Assembly: GCA_002067405.1 (NCBI GenBank)
Contig: MVRP01000005.1
Location: 1-61,944 of the forward strand
Reading direction: 5' to 3'
Length of the DNA stretch: 61,944 bases
Source of the DNA: Syntrophorhabdaceae bacterium PtaU1.Bin034
GTDB taxonomy: Bacteria > Desulfobacterota_G > Syntrophorhabdia > Syntrophorhabdales > WCHB1-27
Shown here: one piece after another, positions 36,911 through 45,135 of the stretch
Position numbering within the stretch: the stretch's first letter is position 1
Layout of the letters: every line of letters begins with the position of its first letter
Made by a program: the position numbers and the translations under genes
The notes under the pieces: model-generated
Told to the model about the DNA's origin: nothing
The model's database searches: none
What the model saw: only the letters and a program-made list of their open reading frames with translations

Positions 36911-36939
36911 TTGACAATGGCACGAAATTCCCGTAAATT
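36911..36939 (+). promoter_or_regulatory. Promoter of the aromatic-leader attenuator
   Basis: TTGACA (36911-36916) is followed after 17 bases by TAAATT (36934-36939). The expected transcription start is about 36946, which is the first base of the leader-peptide ATG. Confidence 0.78.
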
Positions 36940-36945
36940 ACAGTC

Positions 36946-37017
36946 ATGAACTGTATGAAGGCCAATTTCTATTTTTATTGCTTTTTTAGCACGCACCTGT
37001 GTACCTTGGTGCTCTGA
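36946..37017 (+). CDS. Phe/Tyr-rich leader peptide of an attenuator
   Basis: A 23-codon frame starts at ATG 36946 (or the in-frame ATG at 36955) and stops at TGA 37015-37017. Codons 8-14 read NFYFYCFF in part: six of seven residues from codon 8 to 14 are Phe or Tyr, the classic signature of a leader peptide that senses charged aromatic tRNA. There is no ribosome binding site, and the predicted transcription start falls at the first codon, so translation would be leaderless. It is followed by alternative stems and a terminator, then by two aminotransferase genes. It has too little sequence for homology support. Confidence 0.7.
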   Translation: MNCMKANFYFYCFFSTHLCTLVL

Positions 37018-37107
37018 GAGGGGCATAAAGGGCCATGGGTGCAAACCGAACCCATGGCCCTTAAGTTTTCGTAAGGGCCGTGGAGATTTCACGGCCCTTA
37101 TTTTTTT
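37001..37107 (+). promoter_or_regulatory. Transcription attenuator with mutually exclusive stems
   Basis: Five segments can pair in competing ways. A (gtaccttgg, 37001-37009) pairs with B (37033-37042) with one bulge. B (37030-37040, GGGCCATGGGT) pairs perfectly with C (37050-37060, ACCCATGGCCC). C (ggccctta, 37056-37063) pairs with D (taagggcc, 37072-37079). D (37072-37082) pairs with E (37090-37100) and is followed by seven T (37101-37107), a rho-independent terminator. The leader stop codon lies between A and B. A ribosome stalled at the Phe/Tyr codons would leave A free, favouring A:B and C:D (read-through). One that reaches the stop would cover A, favouring B:C and D:E (termination). Confidence 0.78.
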
Positions 37108-37116
37108 GGAGGACTC

Positions 37117-38307
37117 ATGATCTTGTCAAGCGGCATAAAAAAGTTGGTTATGGATCAGGAAGGCTGGACCAGAAAGATGTTCGAAGCAGGCATCCAGATG
37201 AAGAAAGACTATGGAGTGGAGAATGTTTATGATTTCTCTCTCGGAAATCCAGAAATAGAACCTCCGCCGGAACTGAAAGATAGGCTTGTCGAGTCTCTCA
37301 ACAACCCGGTTCCTGGAATGCATAGATACATGCCGAACAACGGATACGAACAGGTAAGAGAAGAAATTGCTGAATTCCTGAGAGAACGTTTTGGCCTTCC
37401 TTTTACCTCCTTGCACATCTTTATGACAGTCGGATGTGCCGGGGGTCTCAATATGCTCTTCAAAGCAATGCTGAACAGGGGTGACGAGGTGATTGTGCCG
37501 AACCCGTTCTTCTGGGAGTTTAAGAATTACATAGAGAACTTCGGGGGAATCCCGAAAATGGTGGACACCAAAGAGGATTTCCAACTAGACATAGCGGGCA
37601 TTCAGCGGGCGGTGACGGCAAAAACCAAAGCGGTTCTCATCAACAGTCCCAATAACCCGACCGGTGTGGTCTATACCGAGGAGAGCCTGAAAGAACTGGC
37701 CGACCTGCTTTACGGGGAAAGAAAGAAGGGGAGGGAGATTTACATTCTTGCCGATGAGGCATACCGGAAACTCGTTTACGAAGATCGCCCTTTGCCGAAC
37801 CTGTTCAGTATTTACGACCTCGCCATTTCCGTCACATCTCATTCCAAAGATCTTGCCCTTCCTGGGGAGAGGATTGGGTATATCGCCATTTCTCCCCGGA
37901 TACCTGAAACCGAGCTTCTTGTTTCCGGCCTTATGATAGCGATCCGAGCCCTTGGTTTTGTGAATGCCCCGGCGTTGTTTCAGCGAGTGGTCGGAGAGTT
38001 CCAGAGAAATTCGGTTAGTATAGCAAATTATCAGCAGAAGAGGGATGTCCTTTACGAAACCTTGATGGAAGCAGGATTCGAGTGTGTGAAACCAACCGGG
38101 GCATTCTATATGTTTCCGAAGTCGCCGGTCGAGGACGAGGTGGAATTCGTGTTCAAGATGCAGCAAGAGGAGCGAATACTGGTTGTTCCGGGACGTGGCT
38201 TCGGCAAGAAGGGTTATTTTAGGATTGCTTACTGTGTCCCCATGGACACCATAATGAAGGCGAGACCCGGTTTCCTGAGGGCGGGCAAACGATATTTGGG
38301 GAGGTAG
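37117..38307 (+). CDS. Class I PLP-dependent aminotransferase, probably aromatic-specific
   Basis: The 396-residue enzyme is a fold-type I aminotransferase. It has the substrate-side segment FSLGNPEIEPP near residue 41, NNPTG (residues 176-180), DEAYRKLVYE near 209, the PLP-binding Lys in SHSKDLALPGERIGY (near 243) and the C-terminal substrate Arg in FRIAYCV. The ATG at 37117 follows GGAGG, which lies directly after the attenuator's U-tract. The Phe/Tyr-rich leader upstream suggests that it works on phenylalanine or tyrosine and their keto acids; that is inference from regulation, since sequence alone does not fix the substrate. A close paralogue follows after two bases. Confidence 0.9.
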   Translation: MILSSGIKKLVMDQEGWTRKMFEAGIQMKKDYGVENVYDFSLGNPEIEPPPELKDRLVESLNNPVPGMHRYMPNNGYEQVREEIAEFLRERFGLPFTSLHIFMTVGCAGGLNMLFKAMLNRGDEVIVPNPFFWEFKNYIENFGGIPKMVDTKEDFQLDIAGIQRAVTAKTKAVLINSPNNPTGVVYTEESLKELADLLYGERKKGREIYILADEAYRKLVYEDRPLPNLFSIYDLAISVTSHSKDLALPGERIGYIAISPRIPETELLVSGLMIAIRALGFVNAPALFQRVVGEFQRNSVSIANYQQKRDVLYETLMEAGFECVKPTGAFYMFPKSPVEDEVEFVFKMQQEERILVVPGRGFGKKGYFRIAYCVPMDTIMKARPGFLRAGKRYLGR

Positions 38308-38309
38308 AC

Positions 38310-39494
38310 ATGTCGACATCAAACAGAATCCTGAAGCTGATGGAAAATTCATCTTGGATTAGGGCCATGTTCGAAGAGGGTGAAAGATTGAAGAAGATAC
38401 ATGGGCCTGAGAACATCTTTGAATTTACTTTGGGGAACCCTATTGCCGAGCCTCCCGCCGAGCTTAAAGAAGAGCTTCGCGAGATAGTATCAAGAGAAGC
38501 CGCCGGCATGTACAGATACATGTCCAACAACGGGTACGAGCAGGTCCGTGAAGAGATAGCTGCTTTCCACAGGGAAAATTCTCATCTCCCCTTCACAAGC
38601 AATCATATTATTATGACCGTGGGGTCTGCGGGAGGGATAAATGTAACCCTGAAGTCGATACTTGATCCCGGTGACGAAGTAATAGTTCTTTCGCCGTTTT
38701 TCGTCGAATTTATGTTTTACATTGACAATCATGACGGGATCATGAAACTCGTTGAGACAACAGAGGATTTTCATCTTGATATAGAGGCGATAGAGCGGGC
38801 GATCAACAAAAGGACCAAGGCCATCATTATAAACTCGCCCAACAACCCCACGGGAGCTGTTTACCATGAGAAAGAGCTGAAGCAACTTGCCGCCCTGTTC
38901 AAGAAGAAGAAGGAAGAGGGACAGCGTATGTTTATCATCTCCGATGAGGCATACCGAAAAATCCTTTATGATGGGATGAGGTTGCCCGACGTCTTCAATC
39001 TTTACGATGACACTATCGCCGTCTATTCGCATTCGAAGGATCTCGGGCTTGCCGGAGAGCGAATCGGCTATATTGCAGTTTCACCGCTGATCGAGAATGA
39101 TGCGACTTTGATCAACGCAATGATCTTCGCTAACAGGACGCTCGGCTTTATCAATGCTCCGGGCCTGATGCAGCGTGTTGTGGGCAGGTTTCAAAAGAAC
39201 AGCGTGGATGTTTCCAGTTACCAGGAGAAACGGGATATGATGTACAACATCCTCGTTGAGTCAGGTTTCGAAGTGAATCTGCCCCAGGGTACTTTCTATA
39301 TCTTTCCGAAATCCCCTATCGAGGACGATATTGAATTCATCAGGATTATGCAGCAACATCGAATCCTTGCAGTCCCGGGTATCGGATTCGGAAGAAGGGG
39401 GTATTTCCGCATAGCCTACTGTGTAGAGAAGGATTTGATCGAAAGGTCGAGGGAGGCTTTTCTGGAGGTAGGAAACCTGTTCTTCGGGAAATAG
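38310..39494 (+). CDS. Class I PLP-dependent aminotransferase, paralogue of the preceding gene
   Basis: This 394-residue protein is clearly related along its whole length to the preceding gene (for example MYRYMSNNGYEQVREEI against MHRYMPNNGYEQVREEI). It keeps NSPNNPTG, DEAYRKILYD, the PLP Lys in SHSKDLGLAGERIGY and the Arg in FRIAYCV. It begins two bases after its neighbour's stop with GGGGAGG overlapping that stop, so the pair is one transcript under the attenuator. A tandem duplication with later divergence is the likely origin. Substrate ranges may differ, for instance aromatic against another amino acid. Confidence 0.9.
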   Translation: MSTSNRILKLMENSSWIRAMFEEGERLKKIHGPENIFEFTLGNPIAEPPAELKEELREIVSREAAGMYRYMSNNGYEQVREEIAAFHRENSHLPFTSNHIIMTVGSAGGINVTLKSILDPGDEVIVLSPFFVEFMFYIDNHDGIMKLVETTEDFHLDIEAIERAINKRTKAIIINSPNNPTGAVYHEKELKQLAALFKKKKEEGQRMFIISDEAYRKILYDGMRLPDVFNLYDDTIAVYSHSKDLGLAGERIGYIAVSPLIENDATLINAMIFANRTLGFINAPGLMQRVVGRFQKNSVDVSSYQEKRDMMYNILVESGFEVNLPQGTFYIFPKSPIEDDIEFIRIMQQHRILAVPGIGFGRRGYFRIAYCVEKDLIERSREAFLEVGNLFFGK

Positions 39495-39509
39495 CTATAC
39501 CTCGCAGAA

Positions 39510-39710
39510 TTACTGCTGCTTGAGCTCCTGCTTCAGCCTTTCCACCATGTCTTTGAAGTAAAGCTTCTTTTTCTTGAGTAGCTTTACTTCTAGTTCTTCG
39601 TCCTCGGTGAGGTACGGTTTTTCCTGAAGCATCTGCAGCTTCTCGTCCAGAGATTTATGGAGGATTCTTGCCTCGTTGTACAGTTCCTCCTTGCTCTTGT
39701 CTTCGCTCAT
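39510..39710 (-). CDS. Small DUF465 / YdcH-family protein
   Basis: The 66-residue protein is almost entirely a charged coiled coil with the DUF465 (YdcH) pattern of a helical hairpin: EARILHKSLDEKLQML, a turn at PYLTEDEE, then a LKKKKLYFKDMVERL-type helix. The function of the family is unknown. GAGGAGG lies about 15 bases upstream of the ATG, further than usual. It converges with the aminotransferase pair and lies downstream of the HDOD gene on the same strand, with a gap of 116 bases. Confidence 0.75.
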   Translation of the reverse strand: MSEDKSKEELYNEARILHKSLDEKLQMLQEKPYLTEDEELEVKLLKKKKLYFKDMVERLKQELKQQ

Positions 39711-39826
39711 TGCCTGTTGTCTGTTCCTCCTCTCTGTTCTTTGTTTTTCCCTATGTGATAGAGCAGTCGGGGTAAAATGTCAAATCGGCACCGTAAGGAA
39801 GGTGAAGTCCAGCCGGGCCTTCTTAA

Positions 39827-40708
39827 TTAGTGCTTCAGCATCTTCTCTATTTCGCCGATCTCTTCATTTGCACTATCAAGATCCCATACCAGTTTGACGA
39901 CATCCAGGTTTGCCAGGTCCCGGTTCTTCTTTTGCAGCACCTTGAACGCGTCCGTATCCGAGACTATTACTCCGTTCATGTTGCCGTCGAAACCGTGCTG
40001 GGTCAATCTGGCAAAGTGATCGGAGAGGGAAATGATGGATACTATTATTCTGTTTTGTTCAGGGGCATTTATTACCGAGTGGTGGTAAGTTGCAACGTCC
40101 ACGAACACCTGAGGCAATTTCCATTTTTGCATAAGCCATCCGCCAACTTCATCATGGGAAGCGCCCATAAGACATTGCTCGGCCTCCAGGACTGATATAT
40201 TTTCCCTGTGGGTCAGATCCAGAATTTCCTTGTACACATCATGTTTAAACCGGTCAAGAACTACCGCACCGACATCGTGGATAAGGCCAGCAAGGTAGAG
40301 GTTGTCCCAGCGTCCGACATTCAACTTGCTGGACACTATTTTTGCGATCACCCCTGTCGCAACGGAATGGCGCCAAAACCGTTTCAGGTCCACCGTCTCC
40401 ACGCCCTTAGGAGGCCGCAGTGACTCTGTTGCGCTGCAGGAAATGCAGAGGGAAGCAATTTCGTTCACGCCCAGCATACGCACTGCTTGTTCGATCGTTG
40501 TAACCTTGTTCGGAAGGCCATAAAAGACCGAATTGGCAATTTTAAGGACGTTCATGGCCATTGACGGATCTCTTGATATGATTCTTCCGAGGAGTCTGAA
40601 GTCGGCATTGTCATTGTTGAGGGCGTCAATGAGATCCATTGCTATAGCTGGTATGGCGGGCAGAAAGTTGATTGTCTGTTCAACCTTTTCCCTGAAGTTA
40701 TCGATCAC
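39827..40708 (-). CDS. HDOD-domain signalling protein
   Basis: The 293-residue protein consists of an HDOD domain (about 15-215) with the typical LPAIPAIAMDLIDALN start, ISRDPSMAMNVLKIANS near 43, a VAGLIHDVG-like segment (YLAGLIHDVGAVVLD near 140) and SHDEVGGWLMQKWKLP near 185. HDOD proteins are degenerate HD phosphohydrolase relatives used in signal transduction and motility or stress control; most lack hydrolase activity. It starts with GTG at 40708, preceded by GGAGG at nine bases. Nothing adjacent reveals its partner. Confidence 0.88.
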   Translation of the reverse strand: MIDNFREKVEQTINFLPAIPAIAMDLIDALNNDNADFRLLGRIISRDPSMAMNVLKIANSVFYGLPNKVTTIEQAVRMLGVNEIASLCISCSATESLRPPKGVETVDLKRFWRHSVATGVIAKIVSSKLNVGRWDNLYLAGLIHDVGAVVLDRFKHDVYKEILDLTHRENISVLEAEQCLMGASHDEVGGWLMQKWKLPQVFVDVATYHHSVINAPEQNRIIVSIISLSDHFARLTQHGFDGNMNGVIVSDTDAFKVLQKKNRDLANLDVVKLVWDLDSANEEIGEIEKMLKH

Positions 40709-40997
40709 GCAAATTATCCTCCGGAACGATTAATAACACATGCTCCCGAAAAAAACCATCCTCTTCACTATTTTATTATCGTTGACGGCGAGGAAGTCTT
40801 TAGATTTTTTTTTAAATGGACCAAAATATGAATAATGAGGTTGTACAGATACTACCTTGCTTCTGTCTGGAATTCAGAGCATGCAGTGTTCGTGCGAGAA
40901 AGAAGATAATCTCCAGAACCACCACGTCTTCAGGATAAGACAATGCGTTACGCGACGCGGCTTTTTGAATAACAATGCGGCTGTCAGAATTTTTTGG

Positions 40998-41026
40998 TTG
41001 ACAAATATTGTGCGATGGAAAATAAT
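40998..41026 (+). promoter_or_regulatory. Promoter of the secreted repeat protein
   Basis: TTGACA (40998-41003) is followed after 17 bases by AATAAT (41021-41026), eleven of twelve consensus positions. The predicted start near 41033 leaves a 5' leader of about 185 bases. Confidence 0.78.
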
Positions 41027-41123
41027 TTTCATATTCAGGCCAATCTTTAAAGACTAATCAAAGAAAAAGAAATCCGGGAAATAAGCCGAGGGGATCGTTC
41101 CCTCCAGACCCCACAATTTGCTC

Positions 41124-41204
41124 TCGATAATCAGCAAAACCGGTTGGGACGCAAGGGGTGGGGAAGCTCGATGAAAGGTCCGGCAGGAACCGCAAAGTCA
41201 TCGA
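41124..41204 (+). promoter_or_regulatory. Candidate structured 5' leader element (riboswitch-like)
   Basis: Nested pairings are TCGAT (41124-41128) with ATCGA (41200-41204), CGGTT (41141-41145) with AACCG (41188-41192), and GGAC (41147-41150) with GTCC (41178-41181). The outer stem ends directly before the AGGGGG ribosome binding site. GCAAAACC and GGGACGCAAGG recall two conserved strings of c-di-GMP-I riboswitches, but the expected stems are not in place. Confidence 0.35.
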
Positions 41205-41217
41205 AAAGGGGGAAAAT

Positions 41218-43428
41218 ATGAAGTCTTTGGCAAGAAGCCTGATCGCGTTTGCTTTACTGCTCGCAGGGGCCTTCGCTTTTCTTACGGGGGCCTTTGCTTC
41301 CGCCGATCCACTCGATACATGGTACTGGCGGAATCCGCTGCCCCAGGGGAACCAATTAAACGGTGTTGATTTTGTCAACGGCAACTTCATCGCTTCCGGA
41401 GCGGTCGGAACAATTATGACGTCAAAAAACGGAATCGATTGGACGATAAGGAACTCGGGGACCAGAGCGGCACTTTACTCTGCGACGTTTGGAAAAGGTC
41501 TTTACGTGATGGTGGGTGACAAGGGGACCATCCTTACTTCGCCGGATTTGCTAACGTGGACCGCGCGGGTCTCGGGCACGTCTAACCGTCTCTATAAGGT
41601 AATTTTCAACAGCGGTATGTTTGTCGCGGTTGGCGAGAATGTGCGGACCCTCGTGTCCTCCGACGGAATGTCCTGGACACCACTGGGCGCTCCTAATACC
41701 TTCTACGGGATCGCATACGGGAATGAGATTTTCGTGGCTGCAGGCTTGTCCGGCATATACACCTCTCCTGACGGCGTTGTATGGACAAGGCGTTTCAGCA
41801 ACGAAGAAATAGTGTTTTATGATGTCGAATTCCTGAACGGCATTTTTGTGGCAACGGGAGGGTGGGCGGATGCTGTAGGATCGGTTTATGTCTCGTCAGA
41901 CGGCTTGACCTGGACCAACGGGGCGAACCCGGGCATTGCTGACGAATTCCTGTATGGTGCCGCCTTCGGCAATGGCATATTCGTTACTGCAGGATCGAAG
42001 GGAGGGCTCTACTACGCGTCCTGTCTTCCCGGTCCGTGGACGTCCACAGGATCACAGACCGACCGGCATCCCCTGTACGGAATCGCTTTCGGCAACGGTA
42101 CCTTCGTTGGTGTCGGCTCCTACGGGTGCATCCTGACCTCATCCGATGGTCAGACGTGGACGAGGCAGACGAAAGGGTTCGGGGGACCAGGGGCGAGTTG
42201 TGGAAACTCGGTTTTTGGAAACGGTCTTTTTGTCATCAGCTGCTGGCCGTCATTCCTCACTTCCCCCGATGGAGCTGCCTGGACGGAAAGACTATCGGGC
42301 ATTAATAAAGCCTTGTCGAGTGTGACCATAGGAAAAGGTCTGTTCGTGGCGGTTGGGTACGAAGGTACCGTAGCAACCTCCACGGACGGCCTCACGTGGG
42401 CCAATAGACCGACAAGCGCTTCCAACGGCTTTCTTGACGTAGCCTTTGGCAATGATGTCTTTGTAGCGGTCGGTCGATCAGGCCTTGTCGCTGTTTCTAC
42501 AAGCGGAACGGATTGGTCTGTATCCGCTGCCGGCACTTCAGCCGATCTGAATGGAGTTGCCTTCGGAAACGATACGTGGGCGGCGGTAGGGTCATCAGGG
42601 ACGATCACCACATCGACAAACGGCCAAATCTGGAATTCAAGAATATCGGGCACTTCAGAGATACTGCTTGATGTGGCGTACGGGAAAGGGACATTCGTGG
42701 CAGTAGGTTCCAAAGGCGCGGTGCTGACGTCACCGGATGGAATTGTCTGGACAGCGCAATCATCTGGGGTTGATACTGCCTTGTATACGGCAACATTCAG
42801 TAATGAGACTTTTCTTGCTGCCGGAATAGGCGGCGTCATTCTTACCTCGTCGGACGGTATCACGTGGAGCCCCAGGCTATCGCCCACAACCAATGCTATT
42901 ACCGCATCTTGTTTTGGGAACAGCACCTTCCTTCTGACTGGTCCCGGACTCAGTATAGTTCAGTCTGAGGTCGTTCCCGGCGGCGGCAACGGCGGCAACG
43001 GCGACGGTGGCGACGGTGAAGGCGACGGGAATGGCGGCGGGAGCGGAGGCGGCGGCACTGATTCTCCTGTTGCCGGAAACACCGACCCGAATGTGACAGA
43101 GGGCGGAGGCGGCGGCGGGAGCGGAGGCCGGTGTTTTATTGCAACCGCTGCTTATGGCAGCTATCTAGCCCCTGAAGTAAGGATTTTGCGGAAGTTCAGA
43201 GACAAATACCTTATGACCACCTGCATAGGAAGGTGGTTTGTCCGCCACTACTATTCATTCTCTCCTCCCTTTGCACGACATATTGAGGAAAACAGGGCGC
43301 TTTCGTTTTTCGTGCGTCTCTGTCTCACGCCTGTAGTCTACGGTGTTAAATATCCTTGGCTTGTGTTGTCGGTCCTCGCTTTGACTTTCACGGCCGTTCT
43401 TTTTCGTAGGAGGCGGCAAAAAGGCTGA
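41218..43428 (+). CDS. Secreted beta-propeller-like repeat protein with CFI-box C-terminal anchor
   Basis: The 736-residue protein starts with a signal peptide (cleavage probably after GAFASA near 28). It then carries about 13 repeats of roughly 40-45 residues of the form FGNGxFVAVGxxGxIxTSxDGxxWTxRxSGT (about 35-585), as in beta-propeller repeat proteins. A Gly/Asp-rich linker (about 590-640) leads to a C-terminal module that begins with [10 protein letters not shown], continues with LRKFRDKYL and YYSFSPP, and ends in a membrane helix plus RRRR. This matches the CFI-box C-terminal sorting-like domain, so the protein should be exported and anchored. The ATG at 41218 follows AGGGGG; upstream codons are not coding. 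Its ligand is unknown. Confidence 0.85.
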   Translation: MKSLARSLIAFALLLAGAFAFLTGAFASADPLDTWYWRNPLPQGNQLNGVDFVNGNFIASGAVGTIMTSKNGIDWTIRNSGTRAALYSATFGKGLYVMVGDKGTILTSPDLLTWTARVSGTSNRLYKVIFNSGMFVAVGENVRTLVSSDGMSWTPLGAPNTFYGIAYGNEIFVAAGLSGIYTSPDGVVWTRRFSNEEIVFYDVEFLNGIFVATGGWADAVGSVYVSSDGLTWTNGANPGIADEFLYGAAFGNGIFVTAGSKGGLYYASCLPGPWTSTGSQTDRHPLYGIAFGNGTFVGVGSYGCILTSSDGQTWTRQTKGFGGPGASCGNSVFGNGLFVISCWPSFLTSPDGAAWTERLSGINKALSSVTIGKGLFVAVGYEGTVATSTDGLTWANRPTSASNGFLDVAFGNDVFVAVGRSGLVAVSTSGTDWSVSAAGTSADLNGVAFGNDTWAAVGSSGTITTSTNGQIWNSRISGTSEILLDVAYGKGTFVAVGSKGAVLTSPDGIVWTAQSSGVDTALYTATFSNETFLAAGIGGVILTSSDGITWSPRLSPTTNAITASCFGNSTFLLTGPGLSIVQSEVVPGGGNGGNGDGGDGEGDGNGGGSGGGGTDSPVAGNTDPNVTEGGGGGGSGGRCFIATAAYGSYLAPEVRILRKFRDKYLMTTCIGRWFVRHYYSFSPPFARHIEENRALSFFVRLCLTPVVYGVKYPWLVLSVLALTFTAVLFRRRRQKG

Positions 43429-43494
43429 GCTGAAAGCGTATTTCTTTTCTATCTTATTGAGGGATTGGTCGTAAAGAGTGTGGGGATAGGGAGG

Positions 43495-43530
43495 CCGGGT
43501 CTTGCTCTTACGAGCACCCGGTCTTTCTTT
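43495..43530 (+). terminator. Rho-independent terminator after the repeat protein
   Basis: CCGGGT pairs with ACCCGG and, inside, GCTC with GAGC around TTAC, with a three-base bulge on the left arm. TCTTTCTTT follows. It overlaps the end of bioD on the other strand. Confidence 0.75.
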
Positions 43531-44239
43531 ATGCCGTCAGTATGGGGTTCATGTCCAGGTTTTTTTTGACAATTTCTACCAGGCCCTTACGATCCATCGT
43601 CTCCTCCCGGCGTATATGAGGAAAAATGCCCATGAGGGGTACATCCAGGTAGCGGGACAATATGTCGGGATTTGTCTTTGTGGCCGCATCCGTTTTTCCT
43701 TCCGTGTCATTGAGGATGACTCCGGCTACACGAATGCCCTCGATCTTGAGAAAACGGCAGGTAAGCAGGGTGTGGTTTATCGTGCCAAGTCCAAGCCGGG
43801 AAATAACTATTACGGATGTTTTCCATCGCTTCATCAGGTCACAGAAGAAGAAATTCTTTTTTATCGGCACCAGTATGCCGCCGGCCCCCTCAATAAAAAC
43901 AACCTCGTGCTCTTTTTTGAGTCGGCCATAGATCATGTCCAGGTTCTCAAGGTCGATCTGGACATGCTCGAGCTCTGAAGCTGCTTGAGGGGCAACAGGC
44001 GTTTCAAAGGCATAGGGATTGATCAGAGCCAGGTCATCCTGACTGCCTGATGCCTCTTTTAACGATATTGCGTCCCAGGGGAGGCTGTCTTTTCCGTACA
44101 AGGACAAGCCGCTTTCAAACGGTTTCATTACGCCGACATTCAACCCTTTTTCTATCGAACAGTAAGCGCACAGGGCTGACGTGACGGTCGTCTTGCCTAC
44201 CCCTGTATCCGTTCCGGTGACAAAAAAGCTTTTCATCAC
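43529..44239 (-). CDS. bioD: ATP-dependent dethiobiotin synthetase
   Basis: BioD closes the ureido ring of 7,8-diaminopelargonate with CO2 and ATP to give dethiobiotin, the penultimate biotin step. The 236-residue protein has the P-loop GTDTGVGKT (residues 8-16), the substrate Lys in VMKPFESG near 38, FIEGAGGILVP near 115 and SRLGLGTINHTLLT near 145. Length is typical. Its ATG overlaps the stop of a small membrane protein gene by four bases, and rex lies just upstream, so these three form an operon. Other bio genes are absent from the window. Confidence 0.93.
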   Translation of the reverse strand: MMKSFFVTGTDTGVGKTTVTSALCAYCSIEKGLNVGVMKPFESGLSLYGKDSLPWDAISLKEASGSQDDLALINPYAFETPVAPQAASELEHVQIDLENLDMIYGRLKKEHEVVFIEGAGGILVPIKKNFFFCDLMKRWKTSVIVISRLGLGTINHTLLTCRFLKIEGIRVAGVILNDTEGKTDAATKTNPDILSRYLDVPLMGIFPHIRREETMDRKGLVEIVKKNLDMNPILTA

Positions 44240-44442
44240 CTTATCACTGCCGAAAGAAGGAGGGCCATGCCAATGAAGAGAGAAGCAAAAATCAACGCGT
44301 AGGCAATACCGCTCTCAGATGTCTGTTTTTCTGACTCTGGCGGTAATCCTGCGGTCACTATTCTCATTGCTACCATAGCGATGATCATATAGACAGACGC
44401 ATAAACAAACATTTCTACGATGTTTCCGAGTATCTTCCACAT
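44236..44442 (-). CDS. Small two-helix membrane protein, unknown
   Basis: I do not recognise this 68-residue protein. It has two hydrophobic helices (about 10-30 and 46-66) joined by a short polar loop (PPESEKQTSES). It lies eight bases after rex and overlaps bioD by four bases, so it is very probably translated as part of that operon. Its tight placement between a redox sensor and a biotin gene is the only functional hint. Similar small proteins occur in many genomes as uncharacterised membrane proteins. Confidence 0.65.
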   Translation of the reverse strand: MWKILGNIVEMFVYASVYMIIAMVAMRIVTAGLPPESEKQTSESGIAYALIFASLFIGMALLLSAVIR

Positions 44443-44450
44443 GACAGACT

Positions 44451-45092
44451 TCAGTTTGACAGATAGTAGACGAGATTGTCAAGGGCGGAGGTGAAGAAGA
44501 CGTTCCGAAGGACAACATTTGAGGGCACCCTGATCTGGGTAGGCGCAAAATTCATGATGCCTTTGATGTTGGCTTCTACAAAGAGATTTGCAACCTTTTG
44601 GGCTTCGGAAGGAGGGGTCGTGATAATTCCTATCTCGATATTTCTCGCCTTAACCACTTCTTTAAACCGATCTATGTGAAGGATCTCGATCGGTTTTCCC
44701 ATCTTTTCGGAGATATGACCGATAACTTTCACCGGTTCTTGATCAAAGGCAGCCACAATCTTGTAACTCTGCTTGAGGAAGCCTTTGTACATGAGAAGCG
44801 CACTTCCCAAATTACCTATGCCGACTACCGCAATTCTCCACTCACGGTTCGTACCCAGGATTTCTTTAATGTGGAACCTGAGTTCCTTCACATTATAACC
44901 CATGCCCCGTATTCCAAACTCGCCGAAATAGGCAAAGTCCTTCCTCACCTGTGCAGCATTCACATTGCAGATCATTGCAATGAGAGCGCTCGACGCCACC
45001 TTTTCTCCCTTCAATTCCAGGTCCTCAAGGCATTTGAGGTAGTTGGACAGCCTTCTTATCGTCGCTTCCGGGATCTTTGAGTACTTGGCCAT
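44451..45092 (-). CDS. rex: Redox-sensing transcriptional repressor Rex
   Basis: Rex binds DNA when NAD+ is high and releases it when NADH rises, controlling fermentation and energy genes. The 213-residue protein has the N-terminal winged helix (about 1-80, with IPEATIRRLSNYLKCLEDL cut to its key IPEATIRRL, and NAAQVRKDFAYFGEFG) and a Rossmann domain with VVGIGNLGSALL near 91. Length is typical. I prefer the ATG at 45092; a GTG three codons upstream is possible. It has its own promoter (45136-45164) and leads the rex-small protein-bioD operon. A candidate operator lies upstream of tolQ. Confidence 0.95.
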   Translation of the reverse strand: MAKYSKIPEATIRRLSNYLKCLEDLELKGEKVASSALIAMICNVNAAQVRKDFAYFGEFGIRGMGYNVKELRFHIKEILGTNREWRIAVVGIGNLGSALLMYKGFLKQSYKIVAAFDQEPVKVIGHISEKMGKPIEILHIDRFKEVVKARNIEIGIITTPPSEAQKVANLFVEANIKGIMNFAPTQIRVPSNVVLRNVFFTSALDNLVYYLSN

Positions 45093-45135
45093 TTTTTGCA
45101 CCCGCTATGATTTTTGTAAACTTTCTGAAATTTTA

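Larger units (their letters stand above)
40709..41217. other. Long intergenic region: promoter and structured 5' leader
   Basis: No gene is visible in these 509 bases. The right half holds a promoter (40998-41026) and a leader of about 185 bases in front of the secreted repeat protein, with nested complementary segments near its 3' end. Confidence 0.6.

Noticed and set aside
37117..39494. LL-diaminopimelate aminotransferase (DapL) to complete the lysine pathway
   Set aside because: The sequences lack the DapL N-terminal pattern, and the Phe/Tyr leader points to another substrate.
41134..41156. Bona fide c-di-GMP-I riboswitch
   Set aside because: Two short consensus-like strings are present, but the two canonical hairpins and the tetraloop/receptor are not; kept only as a low-confidence leader element.
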